This document shows positions 52,383 through 61,724 of a DNA stretch of 64,000 bases, piece after piece (the first letter of the stretch is position 1; each line of letters starts with the position of its first letter). The stretch is taken from the NCBI GenBank assembly GCA_964057225.1, contig OZ059895.1, positions 10,726,001 through 10,790,000 of the forward strand, given 5' to 3'. The notes below the pieces were generated by a model that searched no databases, was not told where the DNA came from, and was given only the letters and a program-made list of their open reading frames with translations. The position numbers were made by a program, and so were the translations under genes. This DNA is from Auanema rhodensis. Its lineage: Eukaryota > Nematoda > Chromadorea > Rhabditida > Rhabditidae.

Positions 52383-54840
52383 AATCCCGGGTGGCGTAAG
52401 CTTTTCAAATTTTTTTAACAATCATAACACGTTAAAAGTACGCCATGCAGCTGATTTTTAATTTTGTCTCTTCCGTAACAAATTTATTCAATTTTCAAGC
52501 AGTTTTACTTAGATAGCTCAAACCACGGCAGCAAATTATCTTCAATCTTATTTCTATATTACAGTTATGAACCAGTAGTTAATGAATCTTCATGGCCCGG
52601 TTAGTAGTTGGATCGGAGACGGCTTTGAGAATCCCGGATGGCGTAAGCTTTTCAAATTTTTTTAACAATCATAACACGTTGAAAATACGCCATTCAGCTG
52701 ATTTTCAATTTTATCTCTTCCGTAATAAATGTTTTCAATTTTCAAGCAGTCTTACTTAGATAGCAAAACCCAAGGCAGCAAATTATCTTTAATCTTGATT
52801 CTATATTACAGCTATGAACCAGTAGTTAATGAACCTCCATGGCCGGTTAGTAGTTGGATCGGAGACGGCTTGGGAAACCCGGGTGGCGTAAACTTTTCAA
52901 ATTTTTTTAACAATCATAACACGTTGAAAGTACGCCATGCAGCTGATTTTTAATTTTATCTCTTCCGTAACAAATGTTTCCAATTTTCAAGCAGTTTTAC
53001 TTAGATAGCTCAACCCAAGGCAGCAAATTATCTTTAATCTTATTTCTATATTACAGTTATGAACCAGTAGTTAATGAACCTTCATGGCCCGGTTAGTAGT
53101 TGGATCGGAGACGGCTTTGGGAATCCCGGATGGCGTAAGCTTTTCAAATTTTTTTAACAATCATAACACGTTGAAAATACGCCATTCAGCTGATTTTCAA
53201 TTTTATCTCTTCCGTAATAAATGTTTTCAATTTTCAAGCAGTCTTACTTAGATAGCAAAACCCAAGGCAGCAAATTATCTTTAATCTTGATTCTATATTA
53301 CAGCTATGAACCAGTAGTTAATGAACCTCCATGGCCGGTTAGTAGTTGGATCGGAGACGGCTTGGGAATCCCGGATGGCGTAAACTTTTCAAATTTTTTT
53401 AACAATCATAACACGTTGAAAGTACGCCATGCAGCTGATTTTTAATTTTATCTCTTCCGTAACAAATGTTTCCAATTTTCAAGCAGTTTTACTTAGATAG
53501 CAAAACCCAAGGCAGCAAATTATCTTTAATCTTGATTCTATATTACAGCTATGAACCAGTAGTTAATGAACCTCCATGGCCGGTTAGTAGTTGGATCGGA
53601 GACGGCTTGGGAATCCTGGGTGGCGTAAGCTTCTCAAATTTTTTTAACAATCATAACACGTTAAAAGTACGCCATGCAGCTGATTTTTAATTTTGTCTCT
53701 TCCGTAACAAATTTATTCAATTTTCAAGCAGTTTTACTTAGATAGCTCAAACCACGGCAGCAAATTATCTTCAATCTTATTTCTATATTACAGTTATGAA
53801 CCAGTAGTTAATGAACCTTCATGGCCCGGTTAGTAGTTGGATCGGAGACGGCTTTGGGAATCCCGGATGGCGTAAGCTTTTCAAATTTTTTTAACAATCA
53901 TAACACGTTGAAAATACGCCATGCAGCTGATTTTTAATTTTATCTGTTCCGTAACAAATGTTTTCAATTTTCAAGCAGTTTTACTTAGACAGCTCAACCC
54001 AAGGCAGCAAATTATCTCCAGTCTTATTTCTATATTACAGTTATGAACCAGTTGTTAATGAACCTTCATGGCCCGGTTAGTAGTTGGATCGGAGACGGCT
54101 TGGGAATCCCGGATGGCGTAAACTTTTCAAATTTTTTTAACAATCATAACATGTTGAAAGTACGCCATGCAGCTCATTTTTAATTTTATCTCTTCCGTAA
54201 CAAATGTTTCCAATTTTCAAGCAGTTTTACTTAGATAGCTCAACCCAAGGCAGCAAATTATCTTCAGTCTTATTTCTATATTACAGTTATGAACCAGTTG
54301 TTAATGAACCTCCATGGCCGGTTAGTAGTTGGATCGGAGACGGCTTGGGAATCCTGGGTGGCGTAAGCTTCTCAAATTTTTTTAACAATCATAACATGTT
54401 GAAAGTACGCCATGCAGCTGATTTTTAATTTTATCTCTTCCGTAACAAATGTTTCCAATTTTCAAGCAGTTTTACTTAGATAGCAAAACCCAAGGCAGCA
54501 AATTATCTTTAATCTTATTTCTATATTACAGTTATGAACCAGTAGTTAATGAACCTTCATGGCCCGGTTAGTAGTTGGATCGGAGACGGCTTGGGAATCC
54601 CGGGTGGCGTAAGCTTTTCAAATTTTTTTAACAATCATAACACGTTGAAAGTACGCCATTCAGCTGATTTTCAATTTTATCTCTTCCGTAATAAATGTTT
54701 TCAATTTTCAAGCAGTCTTACTTAGATAGCAAAACCCAAGGCAGCAATTTATCTTTAATCTTGATTCTATATCACAGCTATGAACCAGTAGTTAATGAAC
54801 CTCCATGGCCGGTTAGTAGTTGGATCGGAGACGGCTTTGG
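52383..54840 (+). repeat. 10-unit higher-order repeat, copy 2 (2458 bp)
   Basis: The same markers appear at about 52586, 52622, 53942, 54015 and 54170. A difference near its right end is aaaacccaaggcagcaattt, where copy 1 has aaatcccaagg. Confidence 0.85.
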
Positions 54841-57545
54841 AATCCCGGGTGGCGTAAGCTTTTCAAATTTTTTTAACAATCATAACACGTTAAAAGTACG
54901 CCATGCAGCTGATTTTTAATTTTGTCTCTTCCGTAACAAATTTATTCAATTTTCAAGCAGTTTTACTTAGATAGCTCAAACCACGGCAGCAAATTATCTT
55001 CAATCTTATTTCTATATTACAGTTATGAACCAGTAGTTAATGAATCTTCATGGCCCGGTTAGTAGTTGGATCGGAGACGGCTTTGAGAATCCCGGATGGC
55101 GTAAGCTTTTCAAATTTTTTTAACAATCATAACACGTTGAAAATACGCCATTCAGCTGATTTTCAATTTTATCTCTTCCGTAATAAATGTTTTCAATTTT
55201 CAAGCAGTCTTACTTAGATAGCAAAACCCAAGGCAGCAAATTATCTTTAATCTTGATTCTATATTACAGCTATGAACCAGTAGTTAATGAACCTCCATGG
55301 CCGGTTAGTAGTTGGATCGGAGACGGCTTGGGAAACCCGGGTGGCGTAAACTTTTCAAATTTTTTTAACAATCATAACACGTTGAAAGTACGCCATGCAG
55401 CTGATTTTTAATTTTATCTCTTCCGTAACAAATGTTTCCAATTTTCAAGCAGTTTTACTTAGATAGCTCAACCCAAGGCAGCAAATTATCTTTAATCTTA
55501 TTTCTATATTACAGTTATGAACCAGTAGTTAATGAACCTTCATGGCCCGGTTAGTAGTTGGATCGGAGACGGCTTTGGGAATCCCGGATGGCGTAAGCTT
55601 TTCAAATTTTTTTAACAATCATAACACGTTGAAAATACGCCATTCAGCTGATTTTCAATTTTATCTCTTCCGTAATAAATGTTTTCAATTTTCAAGCAGT
55701 CTTACTTAGATAGCAAAACCCAAGGCAGCAAATTATCTTTAATCTTGATTCTATATTACAGCTATGAACCAGTAGTTAATGAACCTCCATGGCCGGTTAG
55801 TAGTTGGATCGGAGACGGCTTGGGAATCCCGGATGGCGTAAACTTTTCAAATTTTTTTAACAATCATAACACGTTGAAAGTACGCCATGCAGCTGATTTT
55901 TAATTTTATCTCTTCCGTAACAAATGTTTCCAATTTTCAAGCAGTTTTACTTAGATAGCAAAACCCAAGGCAGCAAATTATCTTTAATCTTGATTCTATA
56001 TTACAGCTATGAACCAGTAGTTAATGAACCTCCATGGCCGGTTAGTAGTTGGATCGGAGACGGCTTGGGAATCCTGGGTGGCGTAAGCTTCTCAAATTTT
56101 TTTAACAATCATAACACGTTAAAAGTACGCCATGCAGCTGATTTTTAATTTTGTCTCTTCCGTAACAAATTTATTCAATTTTCAAGCAGTTTTACTTAGA
56201 TAGCTCAAACCACGGCAGCAAATTATCTTCAATCTTATTTCTATATTACAGTTATGAACCAGTAGTTAATGAACCTTCATGGCCCGGTTAGTAGTTGGAT
56301 CGGAGACGGCTTTGGGAATCCCGGATGGCGTAAGCTTTTCAAATTTTTTTAACAATCATAACACGTTGAAAATACGCCATGCAGCTGATTTTTAATTTTA
56401 TCTGTTCCGTAACAAATGTTTTCAATTTTCAAGCAGTTTTACTTAGACAGCTCAACCCAAGGCAGCAAATTATCTCCAGTCTTATTTCTATATTACAGTT
56501 ATGAACCAGTTGTTAATGAACCTTCATGGCCCGGTTAGTAGTTGGATCGGAGACGGCTTGGGAATCCCGGATGGCGTAAACTTTTCAAATTTTTTTAACA
56601 ATCATAACATGTTGAAAGTACGCCATGCAGCTCATTTTTAATTTTATCTCTTCCGTAACAAATGTTTCCAATTTTCAAGCAGTTTTACTTAGATAGCTCA
56701 ACCCAAGGCAGCAAATTATCTTCAGTCTTATTTCTATATTACAGTTATGAACCAGTTGTTAATGAACCTTCATGGCTCGGTTAGTAGTTGGATCGGAGAC
56801 GGCTTGGGAATCCCGGATGGCGTAAACTTTTCAAATTTTTTTAACAATCATAACATGTTGAAAGTACGCCATGCAGCTGATTTTTAATTTTATCTCTTCC
56901 GTAACAAATGTTTCCAATTTTCAAGCAGTTTTACTTAGATAGCTCAACCCAAGGCAGCAAATTATCTTTAATCTTATTTCTATATTACAGTTATGAACCA
57001 GTAGTTAATGAACCTTCATGGCCCGGTTAGTAGTTGGATCGGAGACGGCTTGGGAATCCCGGGTGGCGTAAGCTTTTCAAATTTTTTTAACAATCATAAC
57101 ACGTTGAAAATACGCCATTCAGCTGATTTTCAATTTTATCTCTTCCGTAATAAATGTTTTCAATTTTCAAGCAGTTTTACTTAGATAGCTCAACCCAAGG
57201 CAGCAAATTATCTTTAATCTTATTTCTATATTACAGTTATGAACCAGTAGTTAATGAACCTTCATGGCCCGGTTAGTAGTTGGATCGGAGACGGCTTGGG
57301 AATCCCGGGTGGCGTAAGCTTTTCAAATTTTTTTAACAATCATAACACGTTGAAAGTACGCCATTCAGCTGATTTTCAATTTTATCTCTTCCGTAATAAA
57401 TGTTTTCAATTTTCAAGCAGTCTTACTTAGATAGCAAAACCCAAGGCAGCAATTTATCTTTAATCTTGATTCTATATCACAGCTATGAACCAGTAGTTAA
57501 TGAACCTCCATGGCCGGTTAGTAGTTGGATCGGAGACGGCTTTGG
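54841..57545 (+). repeat. 11-unit derivative of the higher-order repeat, copy 3 (~2705 bp)
   Basis: The markers appear at about 55044, 55080, 56400, 56473 and 56628. The spacing to the next copy is 2705 bp, one unit more than before. The right part differs: a gaaccttcatggctcgg unit near 56766 and an extra tagctcaaccc unit near 57185 replace the cctccatgg unit of copies 1 and 2. An unequal exchange within this copy is the simplest explanation. Confidence 0.75.
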
Positions 57546-60500
57546 AATCCCGGGTGGCGTAAGCTTTTCAAATTTTTTTAACAATCATAACACGTTAAAA
57601 GTACGCCATGCAGCTGATTTTTAATTTTGTCTCTTCCGTAACAAATTTATTCAATTTTCAAGCAGTTTTACTTAGATAGCTCAAACCACGGCAGCAAATT
57701 ATCTTCAATCTTATTTCTATATTACAGTTATGAACCAGTAGTTAATGAATCTTCATGGCCCGGTTAGTAGTTGGATCGGAGACGGCTTTGAGAATCCCGG
57801 ATGGCGTAAGCTTTTCAAATTTTTTTAACAATCATAACACGTTGAAAATACGCCATTCAGCTGATTTTCAATTTTATCTCTTCCGTAATAAATGTTTTCA
57901 ATTTTCAAGCAGTCTTACTTAGATAGCAAAACCCAAGGCAGCAAATTATCTTTAATCTTGATTCTATATTACAGCTATGAACCAGTAGTTAATGAACCTC
58001 CATGGCCGGTTAGTAGTTGGATCGGAGACGGCTTGGGAAACCCGGGTGGCGTAAACTTTTCAAATTTTTTTAACAATCATAACACGTTGAAAGTACGCCA
58101 TGCAGCTGATTTTTAATTTTATCTCTTCCGTAACAAATGTTTCCAATTTTCAAGCAGTTTTACTTAGATAGCTCAACCCAAGGCAGCAAATTATCTTTAA
58201 TCTTATTTCTATATTACAGTTATGAACCAGTAGTTAATGAACCTTCATGGCCCGGTTAGTAGTTGGATCGGAGACGGCTTTGGGAATCCCGGATGGCGTA
58301 AGCTTTTCAAATTTTTTTAACAATCATAACACGTTGAAAATACGCCATTCAGCTGATTTTCAATTTTATCTCTTCCGTAATAAATGTTTTCAATTTTCAA
58401 GCAGTCTTACTTAGATAGCAAAACCCAAGGCAGCAAATTATCTTTAATCTTGATTCTATATTACAGCTATGAACCAGTAGTTAATGAACCTCCATGGCCG
58501 GTTAGTAGTTGGATCGGAGACGGCTTGGGAATCCCGGATGGCGTAAACTTTTCAAATTTTTTTAACAATCATAACACGTTGAAAGTACGCCATGCAGCTG
58601 AATTTTAATTTTATCTCTTCCGTAACAAATGTTTCCAATTTTCAAGCAGTTTTACTTAGATAGCAAAACCCAAGGCAGCAAATTATCTTTAATCTTGATT
58701 CTATATTACAGCTATGAACCAGTAGTTAATGAACCTCCATGGCCGGTTAGTAGTTGGATCGGAGACGGCTTGGGAATCCTGGGTGGCGTAAGCTTCTCAA
58801 ATTTTTTTAACAATCATAACACGTTAAAAGTACGCCATGCAGCTGATTTTTAATTTTGTCTCTTCCGTAACAAATTTATTCAATTTTCAAGCAGTTTTAC
58901 TTAGATAGCTCAAACCACGGCAGCAAATTATCTTCAATCTTATTTCTATATTACAGTTATGAACCAGTAGTTAATGAACCTTCATGGCCCGGTTAGTAGT
59001 TGGATCGGAGACGGCTTTGGGAATCCCGGATGGCGTAAGCTTTTCAAATTTTTTTAACAATCATAACACGTTGAAAATACGCCATGCAGCTGATTTTTAA
59101 TTTTATCTGTTCCGTAACAAATGTTTTCAATTTTCAAGCAGTTTTACTTAGACAGCTCAACCCAAGGCAGCAAATTATCTTCAGTCTTATTTCTATATTA
59201 CAGTTATGAACCAGTTGTTAATGAACCTTCATGGCTCGGTTAGTAGTTGGATCGGAGACGGCTTGGGAATCCCGGATGGCGTAAACTTTTCAAATTTTTT
59301 TAACAATCATAACATGTTGAAAGTACGCCATGCAGCTGATTTTTAATTTTATCTCTTCCGTAACAAATGTTTCCAATTTTCAAGCAGTTTTACTTAGAGA
59401 GCTCAACCCAAGGCAGCAAATTATCTTTAATCTTATTTCTATATTACAGTTATGAACCAGTAGTTAATGAACCTTCATGGCCCGGTTAGTAGTTGGATCG
59501 GAGACGGCTTGGGAATCCCGGGTGGCGTAAGCTTTTCAAATTTTTTTAACAATCATAACACGTTGAAAGTACGCCATTCAGCTGATTTTCAATTTTATCT
59601 CTTCCGTAATAAATGTTTTCAATTTTCAAGCAGTCTTACTTAGATAGCAAAACCCAAGGCAGCAAATTATCTTTAATCTTGATTCTATATTACAGCTATG
59701 AACCAGTAGTTAATGAACCTCCATGGCCGGTTAGTAGTTGGATCGGAGACGGCTTGGGAATCCCGGGTGGCGTAAGCTTTTCAAATTTTTTTAACAATCA
59801 TAACACGTTAAAAGTACGCCATGCAGCTGATTTCTAATTTTGTCTCTTCCGTAACAAATTTATTCAATTTTCAAGCAGTTTTACTTAGATAGCTCAAACC
59901 ACGGCAGCAAATTATCTTCAATCTTATTTCTATATTACAGTTATGAACCAGTAGTTAATGAACCTTCATGGCCCGGTTAGTAGTTGGATCGGAGACGGCT
60001 TTGGGAATCCCGGATAGCGTAAGCTTTTCAAATTTTCTTAACAATCATAACACGTTGAAAATACGCCATGCAGCTGATTTTTAATTTTATCTGTTCCGTA
60101 ACAAATGTTTTCAATTTTCAAGCAGTTTTACTTAGACAGCTCAACCCAAGGCAGCAAATTATCTTCAGTCTTATTTCTATATTACAGTTATGAACCAGTT
60201 GTTAATGAACCTTCATGGCTCGGTTAGTAGTTGGATCGGAGACGGCTTTGGGAATCCCGGGTGGAGTAAACTTTTCAAATTTTTTTAACAATCATAACAC
60301 GTTGAAAATACGCCATTCAGCTGATTTTCAATTTTATCTCTTCCGTAATAAATGTTTTCAATTTTCAAGCAGTCTTACTTAGATAGCAAAACCCAAGGCA
60401 GCAAATTATCTTCAGTCTTATTTCTATATTACAGTTATGAACCAGTTGTTAATGAACCTCCATGGCCGGTTAGTAGTTGGATCGGAGACGGCTTGGGAAT

Positions 60501-61724
60501 CCTGGGTGGCGTAAGCTTCTCAAATTTTTTTAACAATCATAACATGTTGAAAGTACGCCATGCAGCTGATTTTTAATTTTATCTCTTCCGTAACAAATGT
60601 TTCCAATTTTCAAGCAGTTTTACTTAGATAGCTCAACCCAAGGCAGCAAATTATCTTTAATCTTATTTCTATATTACAGTTATGAACCAGTAGTTAATGA
60701 ACCTTCATGGCCCGGTTAGTAGTTGGATCGGAGACGGCTTGGGAATCCCGGGTGGCGTAAGCTTTTCAAATTTTTTTAACAATCATAACACGTTGAAAGT
60801 ACGCCATTCAGCTGATTTTCAATTTTATCTCTTCCGTAATAAATGTTTTCAATTTTCAAGCAGTCTTACTTAGATAGCAAAACCCAAGGCAGCAATTTAT
60901 CTTTAATCTTGATTCTATATCACAGCTATGAACCAGTAGTTAATGAACCTCCATGGCCGGTTAGTAGTTGGATCGGAGACGGCTTTGGAATCCCGGGTGG
61001 CGTAAGCTTTTCAAATTTTTTTAACAATCATAACACGTTAAAAGTACGCCATGCAGCTGATTTTTAATTTTGTCTCTTCCGTAACAAATTTATTCAATTT
61101 TCAAGCAGTTTTACTTAGATAGCTCAAACCACGGCAGCAAATTATCTTCAATCTTATTTCTATATTACAGTTATGAACCAGTAGTTAATGAACCTCCATG
61201 GCCGGTTAGTAGTTGGATCGGAGACGGCTTGGGAATCCCGGATGGCGTAAACTTTTCAAATTTTTTCAACAATCATAACACGTTGAAAGTACGCCATGCA
61301 GCTGATTTTTAATTTTATCTCTTCCGTAACAAATGTTTCCAATTTTCAAGCAGTTTTACTTAGATAGCAAAACCCAAGGCAGCAAATTATCTTTAATCTT
61401 GATTCTATATTACAGCTATGAACCAGTAGTTAATGAACCTTCATGGCCCGGTTAGTAGTTGGATCGGAGACGGCTTGGGAATCCCGGGTGGCGTAAGCTT
61501 TTCAAATTTTTTTAACAATCATAACACGTTGAAAGTACGCCATTCAGCTGATTTTCAATTTTATCTCTTCCGTAATAAATGTTTTCAATTTTCAAGCAGT
61601 CTTACTTAGATAGCAAAACCCAAGGCAGCAATTTATCTTTAATCTTGATTCTATATCACAGCTATGAACCAGTAGTTAATGAACCTCCATGGCCGGTTAG
61701 TAGTTGGATCGGAGACGGCTTTGG
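57546..61724 (+). repeat. 17-unit derivative of the higher-order repeat, copy 4 (4179 bp)
   Basis: The left part keeps the order gaatcttcatgg (57749), ggctttgagaatcc (57785) and tatctgttccg (59105). The atctccagtc marker is now atcttcagtc. Beyond about 59.2 kb come extra units, including unique ggatagcgtaagc near 60012 and ggtggagtaaac near 60259. The gcaatttatc unit occurs at 60893 and 61629, spaced three units. Confidence 0.75.
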